The notes beneath the pieces were generated by a model that saw nothing but the letters and a program-made list of their open reading frames with translations, was not told where the DNA came from and ran no database searches. A DNA stretch of 64,000 nucleotides from DAOTWY01 sp003696565. GTDB taxonomy: Bacteria > Chloroflexota > Anaerolineae > Aggregatilineales > Phototrophicaceae. Below, piece by piece: positions 24,859-33,933 of the stretch; the first letter of the stretch is position 1, and each line of letters starts with the position of its first letter. The stretch is from contig DAOTWY010000114.1 in assembly GCA_034435635.1 (NCBI GenBank), positions 1-64,000 of the forward strand, given 5' to 3'. The position numbers and the translations under genes were made by a program.

Positions 24859-25758
24859 CAACACTTGCCGGATGCCTGGTGTAATATCGGCAATGTCGTG
24901 TATACCGTCAAAGATATGCTTGTGTTTACCAATAATAACCGTCGGCACGTGATTTTTTGTGTGTTTGCGGTGGCTTAAATCTTCAATATTGCCGTGGTCA
25001 CTAGTGATGATGACAACCCCTTCATCATCCTGCCATGTATCTAAGATGCCGCGCAGCACGTCATCGAATGTTTTGATAAGCTGGATACTTGTATTTAGGT
25101 CTCCCCGATGTCCAACAACATCTGTTATCCAATGTGGGAAGAAGGCAAAATCATATTGCCGGGAAAGCTCTACTAACCGAACGCCTGCTTGATAACCGGT
25201 GATGATGGGAATATCGGTATAGTTTAGTTCGGTGTGCCAGCCTTCGCCTGTCCAATCGCCGCTGATGGCATTGCCATTACGTAGGTCATCTGCTGTTAAC
25301 AATGGAATCCCTGCTTGTAATGCGGCTTGTTGATAACTGGAGGGTAATCGCTTGCCGCTCAGAATGCTTTGATGCCATGCTGGTGGATAGGCTTCTAATA
25401 GGCTTGCGGTTTTTCCGGCATGGATAACTTCACTAAAGATTGTGCCTTGATTGATGAGGTCACGGGTGGCGGCGTTGGGTTTGGGTCCATAATGTTCGCC
25501 GATGATCTGAGGGATTTTACGCCCGGTGATGATGGCGGCTTGTCCTGTGCCGCTTTGTGGTCTGCCGGGGATGTTAAATGTCGCATCTGTTGGGATGAAC
25601 AGGGAACGGTTTGTTTGCTGCAAGCCTGTCTGATGTAACCATCGTTGACCATTTGTGAGGTGATGCAGGGTTGGAAAGTTGGCAGTGGCAAAGGGATTAG
25701 CTTGTGGTTGATCTATGCCTAAGCCAACGCCATCTAAGAAGATCAATAAGACATGCAT
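24841..25758 (-). CDS. Metalloenzyme / alkaline phosphatase superfamily protein
   Basis: A 305-residue protein of the fold shared by phosphopentomutase and cofactor-independent phosphoglycerate mutase. Metal-site motifs are FLDGVGLG (N-terminus), a nucleophile region SGTGQAAIITG, DVVGHRGD, TSDHGNIEDL and HTKNHVPTVIIG. It lacks the large insert domains of both named enzymes, so the substrate cannot be read from the sequence. It is the last gene of a minus-strand run and its start overlaps the stop of the thioredoxin-like gene. Confidence 0.82.
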   Translation of the reverse strand: MHVLLIFLDGVGLGIDQPQANPFATANFPTLHHLTNGQRWLHQTGLQQTNRSLFIPTDATFNIPGRPQSGTGQAAIITGRKIPQIIGEHYGPKPNAATRDLINQGTIFSEVIHAGKTASLLEAYPPAWHQSILSGKRLPSSYQQAALQAGIPLLTADDLRNGNAISGDWTGEGWHTELNYTDIPIITGYQAGVRLVELSRQYDFAFFPHWITDVVGHRGDLNTSIQLIKTFDDVLRGILDTWQDDEGVVIITSDHGNIEDLSHRKHTKNHVPTVIIGKHKHIFDGIHDIADITPGIRQVLKIKTG

Positions 25759-26231
25759 TATCGGGCGGATTCCAATTGTGAATCAGTTGGGGGGATGTGA
25801 TCTCGCCAGATTTCTTCACCGGTTGCGTTATATAACACAAACTCTGGCGTGAACGAAAAGCCAAGTATGCGCCGCAAATCTCGCCCGGTTGCACTGTGGA
25901 TGTCAATCCGTAGCACATTAAACTCATCTTGTAATGTTGCTTCAAGCTGGTCAACGATGGGGTTAAATACCAGGCATCCGCTGCAATAGTTGCTGAAAAA
26001 CTCAACAAAAGTTGGTTTGCCGTTGCCAATTTGTTGTAAGGCTTCTTGGGTATTATTGACGCTGTTTCGTCCAGGATGCAGCAAAATAAACCCCGTTGTA
26101 AAAATAAGCAGCAGCCCAAACTGCACCCCAGTGACGATATACCACTTATAGCGACGCTGAAGCCATACAAAAACCACCACCATGACACTGATGGCGATGA
26201 TTGGATACGAGAATTGATTCAGGATGTTCAT
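25758..26231 (-). CDS. Membrane-anchored thioredoxin-like protein
   Basis: Two hydrophobic segments (~8-24 and ~31-51) precede a thioredoxin fold with active site C83-S-G-C86 and the cis-Pro region FTPEF. It should act outside the membrane as a thiol oxidoreductase. The middle Ser-Gly pair differs from the CGPC of thioredoxin. It lies 16 bases after the MBL hydrolase gene. Confidence 0.85.
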   Translation of the reverse strand: MNILNQFSYPIIAISVMVVVFVWLQRRYKWYIVTGVQFGLLLIFTTGFILLHPGRNSVNNTQEALQQIGNGKPTFVEFFSNYCSGCLVFNPIVDQLEATLQDEFNVLRIDIHSATGRDLRRILGFSFTPEFVLYNATGEEIWRDHIPPTDSQLESAR

Positions 26232-26247
26232 AGCTTCATTATAGCAA

Positions 26248-26895
26248 TTATTCTAGATAATCAAGAATGAAGGGGTTTGTTTTTCGCTCATGCTCAAGGG
26301 TGGTGGGCTGCATGTGACCTGCTAATACTTGAACATCATCCCCTAAGGGTAATAGTTTTTGGGTGATGGATTGCATGAGTTGGTGATAGTTTCCGCCGGG
26401 TAAATCTGTCCGCCCGATGCTCCCAGCAAACAGCGTATCACCTGCGAACAACACACGTTGATCCCGCAGGAAGTAAGCAAGATGATCATCGGAATGTCCT
26501 GGCGTGTAAATTGTCTCTAGCCGAATTGCATCTAATTCAATGATTTCTGTTTGGTCATCAAGCAGGCGATCTGGTTTAGCGGCTTGAGGGAATTCCCCTA
26601 AACCAAATAAACGCCCTTGATGTGGCAAGAGATCAAGCCATTTGGTTGCATTTTTGTGGATATAAAACGGTGCATTGGTTGCGGCTTTTATTGCTTTGCT
26701 AGCAAGTACATGATCAAAATGGGCATGAGTAGCAAGTATGAGCTTGATTGTCCAATTTTCTTCCTGGGCGGATTTTAACAAGACATCTGCTTCATCAACA
26801 GGATCAATCAAAATAGCATTATGGGTTTCTGTATCGCCAATTAAATAAGCGTTTGTCTGGACGATTCCCAATGTATGGGTTTTAATTTTGAGCAT
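26248..26895 (-). CDS. MBL-fold hydrolase, glyoxalase II-like
   Basis: A 215-residue protein with the motif T-H57-A-H59-F-D61-H62 and further metal ligands in TPGHSDDH and FAGDTLFAGSIGRTDLPGG, the arrangement seen in hydroxyacylglutathione-hydrolase-like proteins. The C-terminal substrate domain of true glyoxalase II is absent. It is a cytosolic thiolesterase-like enzyme of unknown substrate, 9 bases after murJ. Confidence 0.88.
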   Translation of the reverse strand: MLKIKTHTLGIVQTNAYLIGDTETHNAILIDPVDEADVLLKSAQEENWTIKLILATHAHFDHVLASKAIKAATNAPFYIHKNATKWLDLLPHQGRLFGLGEFPQAAKPDRLLDDQTEIIELDAIRLETIYTPGHSDDHLAYFLRDQRVLFAGDTLFAGSIGRTDLPGGNYHQLMQSITQKLLPLGDDVQVLAGHMQPTTLEHERKTNPFILDYLE

Positions 26896-26904
26896 TGCCT
26901 CCCC

Positions 26905-28593
26905 TTAAAGTTTAGCTGCCTCTTGTAGTGCATCTGGCGATGCTTTGTCTCTATGAACGATGAGTTTTAGCAACATGGTGAGTTCTTCCATCCGCAGAAT
27001 ACCAGCGACGATCAAGAATACGATTGCCCCTATGCTGACTTCTACACCGAGCTTGACAACAGTCATGATGAAACCGCCCTCACCGATGAGATTTCCCCAG
27101 ATCAGGTTAACGACGACAATAGCAGCAGCCATCACCACACTAGCGGCGGTTGTTTTAAGAATGGTACGTGCTAACGCACTATCATTAACACCGTGCCATC
27201 GCCGCCGTAAGATAACTAACAAAAAGCCAACTTCAAACATGACACCGAGCGAGTTGGCTAATGCTAACCCCCCAACGAACCCGGTTGCCCGCAGAAATTC
27301 TACATCGATTGCTAGAGGCACATTGGATAATTGTAACATGGCATCCTGCACGATATAAACCTGTGCCATGTTAACGTTACTGAACACAAATGAGCCGATG
27401 AGATTGATGAGTGCGCCACCTAAAGCGGCATATAAGGGTGTGACAGTATCTTTATCTGCATAAAAGCTGCGGGCGATAACTTCTAATGCGGAGTGAACAA
27501 TTAACCCTAAGGCAAAAAATTGCAGGGTGCTATAGACCAATGCAGATGCTGTGGCATCAAACGCACCGCGTTCTAGTAGGCTGATGAGTGGACGACCGAC
27601 GAAAATTAACCCAACTGATGCTGGGATTGTCGCAATTAAAATAAATCGTAGTGCCCCGGACATAGCATCTCGCTTACCGTTTTCATCACCGAGTTCGCTC
27701 AAGGCGGAAAGAGTAGGGAAGATCACAATTCCCATCGCTGTGCCGAGGATGGTTTGAGGGATTTGCATTAACCGCCAACCCCAATCTAAGGCAGAAACAG
27801 CCCCCGTTCCTAACCGAGATGCGATGTTATTCATCACGAGGAAGTTAAAGCTAAACACGCCTAATCCAGCAACACGGGGTAGCATCAACCGGATGACTTT
27901 CCATAACATCGGGTCAGACAAGCCTAACTGTGGTATCCATTGGGCGCGGAAGCGGATTAAACCAGGAATTTGAACCCCGAAGTGCATGGCAGCACCGATA
28001 ACCGCGCCGATAGCTACACCGTTTACGCCAAAGATGGGGATGAGAAACCCGACACCAAATAGAATCCCCAAATCAAACATGATTGGGGCAAGCGCTGGTA
28101 GCAAAAAGTGATTATGACTTTGTAAAATACCCATCACAATGCCGCTAACGGAGAAGATCATTGTGCTAAGCAGCAGTATCCGCATCAACTCAACAGTTTG
28201 AGCGCGTTCTGCTGGGTTAAAACCTGGTGCAACAATGTTTTCTACTAGCCAGGGCGCAGTGAAAAACACAATAATGCTGACTAATCCTGTGAGGACAAAC
28301 AACGTATTAATTACATGGCTGGCAAGCCGCCACGCTGCTGATTTATCCTCATCGCGCGTCAGGTAGCCTGTGAATACTGGAATAAAAGCGTTTGCCAATG
28401 CCCCGCCGGAGATCAATGTGACGATTAATTCCGGCAGGCGGTTAGCAGTGACAAAAGAATCCCATTTTTCCCCAGCCCCAAAGACATTTGCGATAATAAA
28501 TGTTTGTGCCAAAGAGATCACTTTTGCGGCACCAAAGGCGAGCATAACGATCAGGGTAGAACGGGCAATCTGGCGGTTACGCTGTGTGGTCAT
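26905..28593 (-). CDS. murJ: Lipid II flippase MurJ (MviN)
   Basis: A 562-residue integral membrane protein of the MOP superfamily with about 14 membrane segments. Family patterns include GAGEKWDSFVTANRLPELI, ISGGALANAFIPVF, WGWRLMQIPQTILGTAMGIVIFPTLS and ARSFYADKDTVTPLY. MurJ flips the peptidoglycan precursor lipid II to the outer face. It fits the other wall genes of the window. It follows the C39-like gene by 17 bases. Confidence 0.94.
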   Translation of the reverse strand: MTTQRNRQIARSTLIVMLAFGAAKVISLAQTFIIANVFGAGEKWDSFVTANRLPELIVTLISGGALANAFIPVFTGYLTRDEDKSAAWRLASHVINTLFVLTGLVSIIVFFTAPWLVENIVAPGFNPAERAQTVELMRILLLSTMIFSVSGIVMGILQSHNHFLLPALAPIMFDLGILFGVGFLIPIFGVNGVAIGAVIGAAMHFGVQIPGLIRFRAQWIPQLGLSDPMLWKVIRLMLPRVAGLGVFSFNFLVMNNIASRLGTGAVSALDWGWRLMQIPQTILGTAMGIVIFPTLSALSELGDENGKRDAMSGALRFILIATIPASVGLIFVGRPLISLLERGAFDATASALVYSTLQFFALGLIVHSALEVIARSFYADKDTVTPLYAALGGALINLIGSFVFSNVNMAQVYIVQDAMLQLSNVPLAIDVEFLRATGFVGGLALANSLGVMFEVGFLLVILRRRWHGVNDSALARTILKTTAASVVMAAAIVVVNLIWGNLIGEGGFIMTVVKLGVEVSIGAIVFLIVAGILRMEELTMLLKLIVHRDKASPDALQEAAKL

Positions 28594-28610
28594 ATGGCAG
28601 AAATCCTAAT

Positions 28611-30056
28611 TTATCCCAGGTCATTGAGGGCGATTTGTGCATCTTCAAACAGGCGATTAAGCCTTAATGCCTGACGAAAAGCAGAGCGTGCTGCGTTTGT
28701 TTCCCCTTTTGCTGCTAGGGCACGACCTTGCCAATAATAGGTTTCTTCCACGTATTCGCCGCCGTTACCAAGGTTGCTTTCTACATAGATCAGCACATCA
28801 TCGTATCGACCGACTTCATAATAAGCGCGGAAGGGTCCAAACTGGTACCATAACATACGCCAGGGGATTTGCTCCAATGAAAAAGCGATGTCATATGCAC
28901 GGGCAGCTTCTTGATAGCGATTTAACTGAACAAGTGATGTCCCCATATTGAAGTAAGCAAATGCGTCACGTGGGTTAGTACGCGCTTCTTCCTGTGCAAC
29001 TTCAAATGCATGTTCAGCAGAGCTTTCTATGGTGGCGTATGTTTCTCCTAGAATGTCCATCAATAACCCTTCACGTGTTGGGTCATAGATGACGACAAAC
29101 AGGCGATTAAATTCTTTCCAGAAATGTTCAACTTCTTCGTAGGTTTCTACGTTATCTGCACCAAGGAAGCTGTCTTGAATAAAAAACACACGCTGTGCGT
29201 CATCGTACCCAGCGATGGCTTGATAATGCCCAAGCCATTCGTATCCTTCAAACATATGCCCACGCTCAATGATGACAGGAAAGCCGTTATAAACTAGTGT
29301 TCGTAGTAGGTTCAAATCGCCACCATAACGATACAAAGCTTGAAGATCGCTCTGCTGGTTAACAAACCTAACGAGTTCCCAGGGACTAACGTTTTTATCC
29401 TCACGGTCTGGCTTAAGGAATTGAGCGGCATAAGCTTGATCACGCTGCCAACCATAATAACTCATGGCGATTGTAACGGTTGTTGGTCCGCAGTTATTCC
29501 ATGTTTGCCGTGCCCATTCAAATCCGGTGTTGATATGGCTTGGACCCCAAGTACGCTCAACGGTGGTTAAAAACAAAGGATCAACCGTTGGCGAGGGCAC
29601 GGGTGTACTAGTCGCTTGTGGTGTGGGGGATGCGACAATAGCAACAACTTCTGAAGGCTGCATCGCTGCTTCTGGTGTTGCTTCTGGTGTGATCTCTGGC
29701 GTTATTTCCGGCGTGATCTCTACTTGTAAAGTGGATTCAGCCGGTTGTTCGGTATCTGTGTTGTTGAGATCAAGAGAAAGTAAGTTGTTGATCTGGTTTT
29801 CATCTACGGGTGCGCCAACTGTTGGTACGGTTGCATCTGCTGCTGGGCGGGGTGGCAGGAATGCCTCCATGAATGGCAGATATTCCATCACGCGCGCTTG
29901 TTGCCCTGGACGCAAAACCTCTCTAAATATATAAACGCTGGCAATGCTGCCAACGATGCTGATAATTACAAGTGCAATACATCCCCATAACAAAATACGC
30001 GGGGGCGCAGCTAATTCAACTTCATCGTGGTTAGGTTCTAAATTATCGCTCATCAA
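28611..30056 (-). CDS. Membrane-anchored C39-like cysteine peptidase with TPR repeats
   Basis: One membrane segment near residues 23-45, a Pro/Thr/Glu linker with ITPEITPEATPEA, then a C39_2-type domain (~165-300): catalytic Cys ~189 in NNCGPTT, His in GHYQAIAGYDD and Asp in IQDSF. The C-terminal ~160 residues are TPR-like (AFAYFNMGTSLVQLNRYQEAARAYD). The enzyme part would be outside the membrane. Family members process peptides, but the absence of a transporter or a small leader-peptide gene nearby leaves the substrate open. Confidence 0.85.
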   Translation of the reverse strand: MMSDNLEPNHDEVELAAPPRILLWGCIALVIISIVGSIASVYIFREVLRPGQQARVMEYLPFMEAFLPPRPAADATVPTVGAPVDENQINNLLSLDLNNTDTEQPAESTLQVEITPEITPEITPEATPEAAMQPSEVVAIVASPTPQATSTPVPSPTVDPLFLTTVERTWGPSHINTGFEWARQTWNNCGPTTVTIAMSYYGWQRDQAYAAQFLKPDREDKNVSPWELVRFVNQQSDLQALYRYGGDLNLLRTLVYNGFPVIIERGHMFEGYEWLGHYQAIAGYDDAQRVFFIQDSFLGADNVETYEEVEHFWKEFNRLFVVIYDPTREGLLMDILGETYATIESSAEHAFEVAQEEARTNPRDAFAYFNMGTSLVQLNRYQEAARAYDIAFSLEQIPWRMLWYQFGPFRAYYEVGRYDDVLIYVESNLGNGGEYVEETYYWQGRALAAKGETNAARSAFRQALRLNRLFEDAQIALNDLG

Positions 30057-30209
30057 ATATTCCCCAACTCAAATTCACACAATTAATACCACAACTATCC
30101 CCCGCCTATAAAGGCTTTTAACCCACGATTCACCTATGACTCTGGTTAGGGTTGCCTGAGACTGATAAAATTCCCGTCGCAATAGATAACAAGTGAGTGA
30201 TATAACAGT

Positions 30210-31283
30210 ATGCAGAAATATCGTAATCAAATTATCACAGGTCTGATCATTGTCTTAGGTATGTATATCCTGATTCTAATCATCTTTGATGCTAGTGGGC
30301 AGTTTGATGATGGTGATGGTATCTTGGATGCACTAAGACAGTTTCCGTTATGGCTTGTTCCTGTTTTATGTTTGACGCAAATCAGTGCGGGGTTCTTCCG
30401 CTTTTTAGAGTGGCATTATTATCTGGGGGTGATCGATGCACGTGACAAAATCAGCCTGAAGGATAGTATTATCATTTTTGTGTCTGCCTTTACGATGGTG
30501 GTTAGTCCGGGTAAGGCAGCAGAGCTGTTAAAAGCTGTTTTCTTAAAGATGAAAACAGGGGTATCCATTGCTCGTAGTGCGCCGGTTGTGGTCGCTGAGC
30601 GTGTTGTGGATGGGCTGGCGGTGATTGTTATATTAGTGATTACGCTGGCGTTAGCGAGTGAACGGCTTGATCTGGGGGAATATCGAGACGAAAGCCAGAC
30701 AATTGTGTTTATCTCAGCGGCATTGATTATCAGCGGGTTGATTGTCGTGCAGATTAAGCCCCTAGCGTATTTTGTCCTTAACCAGCTTATTGCCAATATC
30801 CCTATTATCAAACGCATACATCAGCCATTGGTTGAATTCTATGAATCCAGTCAGGAGATTTTTTTGCTCAAGCATGTGATCCCAACGACATTAATGGGAG
30901 TTGGTGTTTATCTTTCCAGCACAACCGGCTTTATTTTAGTTATGTGGGGGTTGGGTGCGGAAATTCATATCGATTTAATGCTGAAAATTGCGTTTATTGT
31001 TGGTGTGTCGTCCGCGGTGGGAGCGTTGAGTTTTGTTCCGAATGGTGCAGGGGTAACAGAATTTACGAATTATGGAATGCTGCTGGCACTGGTGGCATCG
31101 TCTGATCCGACTATAACACCATCAGTAGCTGCGGCAGCCGCACTCATGCAGGGGTTTTTTCATAAATGGTTCCGTGTGCTAGTGGGGATGGGGGTAGCAT
31201 TTGTGTATCGTCAACGGTTGTTTACAACGGAATTTCAGGAAGAGCTTGCACTGATGGAAGCGCAGAAAAGTCATGGTGTTTGA
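30210..31283 (+). CDS. UPF0104 / LPG synthase-like membrane protein
   Basis: A 357-residue protein with about eight membrane segments and the family motifs RFLEWHYYL, SPGKAAELLKAVFLK, VVAERVVDGLAV and GALSFVPNGAGVTEF. It corresponds to the membrane half of lysylphosphatidylglycerol synthases without the aminoacyl-transfer domain; many such proteins act in lipid or glycolipid export or flipping. It is transcribed alone, and its last 13 bases overlap the converging PBP gene. Confidence 0.87.
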   Translation: MQKYRNQIITGLIIVLGMYILILIIFDASGQFDDGDGILDALRQFPLWLVPVLCLTQISAGFFRFLEWHYYLGVIDARDKISLKDSIIIFVSAFTMVVSPGKAAELLKAVFLKMKTGVSIARSAPVVVAERVVDGLAVIVILVITLALASERLDLGEYRDESQTIVFISAALIISGLIVVQIKPLAYFVLNQLIANIPIIKRIHQPLVEFYESSQEIFLLKHVIPTTLMGVGVYLSSTTGFILVMWGLGAEIHIDLMLKIAFIVGVSSAVGALSFVPNGAGVTEFTNYGMLLALVASSDPTITPSVAAAAALMQGFFHKWFRVLVGMGVAFVYRQRLFTTEFQEELALMEAQKSHGV

Positions 31284-32635
31284 TTTTCTGCTGCGGCAAG
31301 TGCTAAAAGTTCACCGCCAATTTCTGCTGCTAGACCCGTGTTGTTGGTATCCTCGATGACAACGCTGACGACAAACCCTTGATTGCCAACCAACCGCAGA
31401 AAGCCGATGAACCATACATGACTGGTTTCTCCGGCATAGCCAATACCCGCTTGCCCACCGATATCAAACCCGGCATGTGCGGCGGGTTGTGCTGTGCCTT
31501 CTAACACGCTTAAGCGCATGAGTGCCTGTAGCTGGCGGGCGATTTCTGGCGTGGTGATGGGCGTGGTTGGGCGGACAGTTGCCGGCGATTCAATGACAAG
31601 ATAGGGCTGGGGGGCGTTGCCGTTGTTGATGATTGCGGCGGTAATGGCTGCCATTTGAACCGGCGAGTATGTTATCACACCTTGCCCTAGTGCATCTTCT
31701 AGCGTGAAGGCTGGCGGGGTATTTTGTGTTGTTTGTGGTGTGTTTTCTGCACGTGGGGCGTTACGGAATGTATTTAATGTAACTGCAAGGCGTGGTAGGG
31801 TAATTTGTTCTATAAGGCTGGCAAAAGGGGCAGGACAACCATAAGTGAATGCCTGGGACAGCGTTAGCTCCGTTGCTGGCGGCGTTAGGATACATGTCAG
31901 AGTTACGTCATCAACCGTGACTGATTGGGTGGCATTTGGGTAGGTTGTTGTTAAATTAAAGTTATTGATCAGTGCGGCGGTGATGAGTTCGAGGTGAATG
32001 ATGCTGCCTGGTTGATAGTTGCCTTGTAATGCCCGGTTAAAAAATGGATTTCCTTCTGATTTGACGAAGCGTTCCCATTCTGTATCAAGCGTATTGGGGT
32101 TATAAGTTGGCAAGCTCACTAATGCCTGGATTTCACCATCAGGCACGCTCATGACAATAATTGCCCCTTTATGCCCATCTAATAAGGTGGCTGCCCGCTG
32201 CTGAATTTCTAAATCTAGGGTTACTTGAATATCCTTTCCTTGACGCGGGCGGTGAAGAATATCCTCGTTAAAAAAGGTGATGAGATCATTCGCCTGATCT
32301 GCACCACTCAATTGAGAATCATACAAGGCTTCAATACCATCCGTACCATAACGTAGGCTGTAGTATCCTAGTGCGCTGTAAGTGGATTCAAAACGGTATC
32401 GCCGTGTTACCACGCCAGTTTCATCTGGAATGGACTGGACCAATAATGCGCCATCTCGGTCATAAATCGCACCACGTTGGATGCGTGAGCGTGCCTCAAT
32501 TACACGGGGGTTATCCTCACGTAATGAGATTGTCTCCGCACCGATGGTTGCCCAATACGCTGCGCTGAAAGCTATCCCTGCAAACGCTAGCGCGAACAAT
32601 AAAACCAAGCGTTGAATTTCCCGCGTGAAGTGCAT
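31271..32635 (-). CDS. Penicillin-binding-protein homologue with lost active-site motifs
   Basis: The 454-residue PbpA/FtsI-type layout is complete: an N-terminal membrane anchor (10-28), the dimerisation region start RGAIYDRDGALL, and a transpeptidase domain (~150-450) that aligns throughout (KGAIIVMSVPDGEIQALVS; NPFFNRALQGNYQPGS; SHVWFIGF). Yet SxxK reads S211-I-I-H214, SxN reads G266-C-P268 and KTG reads Q395-A-G397. The nucleophile Ser remains, but the Lys and the rest of the active site are gone. It is most likely a non-catalytic partner of RodA, with which its start overlaps by one base. The frame is intact, so this is not a decayed gene. Confidence 0.9.
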   Translation of the reverse strand: MHFTREIQRLVLLFALAFAGIAFSAAYWATIGAETISLREDNPRVIEARSRIQRGAIYDRDGALLVQSIPDETGVVTRRYRFESTYSALGYYSLRYGTDGIEALYDSQLSGADQANDLITFFNEDILHRPRQGKDIQVTLDLEIQQRAATLLDGHKGAIIVMSVPDGEIQALVSLPTYNPNTLDTEWERFVKSEGNPFFNRALQGNYQPGSIIHLELITAALINNFNLTTTYPNATQSVTVDDVTLTCILTPPATELTLSQAFTYGCPAPFASLIEQITLPRLAVTLNTFRNAPRAENTPQTTQNTPPAFTLEDALGQGVITYSPVQMAAITAAIINNGNAPQPYLVIESPATVRPTTPITTPEIARQLQALMRLSVLEGTAQPAAHAGFDIGGQAGIGYAGETSHVWFIGFLRLVGNQGFVVSVVIEDTNNTGLAAEIGGELLALAAAENQTP

Positions 32636-33933
32636 TAAGTTTTCTCCGAAAGGCGCAATAACAAGCCGATCATAATGAAGCTCATCAACAGCGAGCTGCC
32701 GCCATAGCTCATAAATGGCAAAGTCACCCCGGTAAGGGGGAACAGGCGTGTTACGCCTCCCATAATCAGCAGGCTTTGCACACCGATGAGTGTACTGAAC
32801 CCAACCGCCATCAATGCTTTAAATGGTTGTCCTTGTTGATATGTGGCGATGATCATGCCACGCACAACTAGAACAAACAAACAACAAACTGCCACAATGG
32901 TTCCTATCAATCCCCATTCTTCGGCTAATGCAGCAAACACAAAATCAGAATGGACGACCGGGATAAAATTGGGGTAACCTAAGCCGATTCCTTCTCCGAT
33001 AATACCCCCAGCTGCGAAGGCTTGTAGGCTTTGCACTAATTGATATGCATCGCCATCGGCATCTGCCCAGGGGTTTAACCATATATCCACACGGAGCTGT
33101 ACCACATCAAATAAATAATAAGCGGCAACCGCTGCAATTGTAATGAGTGCTATACCACTTATAAGAACCAGAGAATAGCCGCTGGCAGTGTAGATTAATA
33201 CAAGAAATACGCCGAAGAACACAACAGCCGTACCCAAATCACGCTGCCAAATTAAAATGACGATAGATAACCCCCACATCAGCAAAGTTGGACCATATAA
33301 ACGTGGAGAAAGTGCCATCCAACGGTTGCCACTAATCAAACCTTCTGCCCGCATGGTGCGGTATTGTTCCGCAAGGTAGCTTGCCAAAAATACGACTAAT
33401 ATAATCTTTAACGCCTCAGATGGTTGAAAATATATATCACCAAATCCCAGCCATAACTGTGGCGCGCTAGATAAGCCAGATGGATTGCTGCCTAATAGGA
33501 TTGTGCTGATTAATAATGTTAAGCCGAATGTCAACCAAAGATAGCGATAATTTTTTAGCCACATCAGCACCTTTGGCGTGGCTGCAACAAGCAGCATAGC
33601 AAGTACAGATAGCATTAACCACACTGCCTGACGATCTGCAAAAGTCGGTTCTAGGCGATCAATCATCACTAATCCCCACCCACTTAGGAATATCACCAAT
33701 GGGAACAGCAATCGGTCTCTGTGTGGCAGGAGCCGGTTTAGTCCATAGTTGCCAACCCATGCACAGACACCCCAGACCAATATCATAAGGATATGCCCAA
33801 GTACGGCTTGCGGACGCAAGATGCTCAGGATTATGAAGTTAATGGTGATAAATAACCCCGCTAAACTGAGTAACAGCCGTTCGTATATAGGGGGTTTTTC
33901 ATCATATTCATTAATCAAAGTATTTTCCAACAA
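32635..33933 (-). CDS. rodA: RodA/FtsW-type peptidoglycan glycosyltransferase
   Basis: A 432-residue SEDS protein with ~10 membrane segments. Conserved parts are QRDLGTAVVFFGVFL, the loop motif VVHSDFVFAALAEEWG with the catalytic Asp, and the C-terminal TRLFPLTGVTLPFMSYGGSSL. SEDS proteins polymerise lipid II glycan chains together with a class B PBP. The neighbouring PBP homologue lacks its catalytic motifs. The start is a TTG at 33933 or the next codon, after AAGGTGA. It overlaps the end of mtnP by ~20 bases. RodA rather than FtsW is chosen from the fha-rodA-pbp context. Confidence 0.9.
   Translation of the reverse strand: MLENTLINEYDEKPPIYERLLLSLAGLFITINFIILSILRPQAVLGHILMILVWGVCAWVGNYGLNRLLPHRDRLLFPLVIFLSGWGLVMIDRLEPTFADRQAVWLMLSVLAMLLVAATPKVLMWLKNYRYLWLTFGLTLLISTILLGSNPSGLSSAPQLWLGFGDIYFQPSEALKIILVVFLASYLAEQYRTMRAEGLISGNRWMALSPRLYGPTLLMWGLSIVILIWQRDLGTAVVFFGVFLVLIYTASGYSLVLISGIALITIAAVAAYYLFDVVQLRVDIWLNPWADADGDAYQLVQSLQAFAAGGIIGEGIGLGYPNFIPVVHSDFVFAALAEEWGLIGTIVAVCCLFVLVVRGMIIATYQQGQPFKALMAVGFSTLIGVQSLLIMGGVTRLFPLTGVTLPFMSYGGSSLLMSFIMIGLLLRLSEKT

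Noticed and set aside
25697..26188. Second 163-codon frame over the thioredoxin-like gene
   Set aside because: It is a frame shadow of 25758-26231, whose CxxC motif and membrane segments are convincing.
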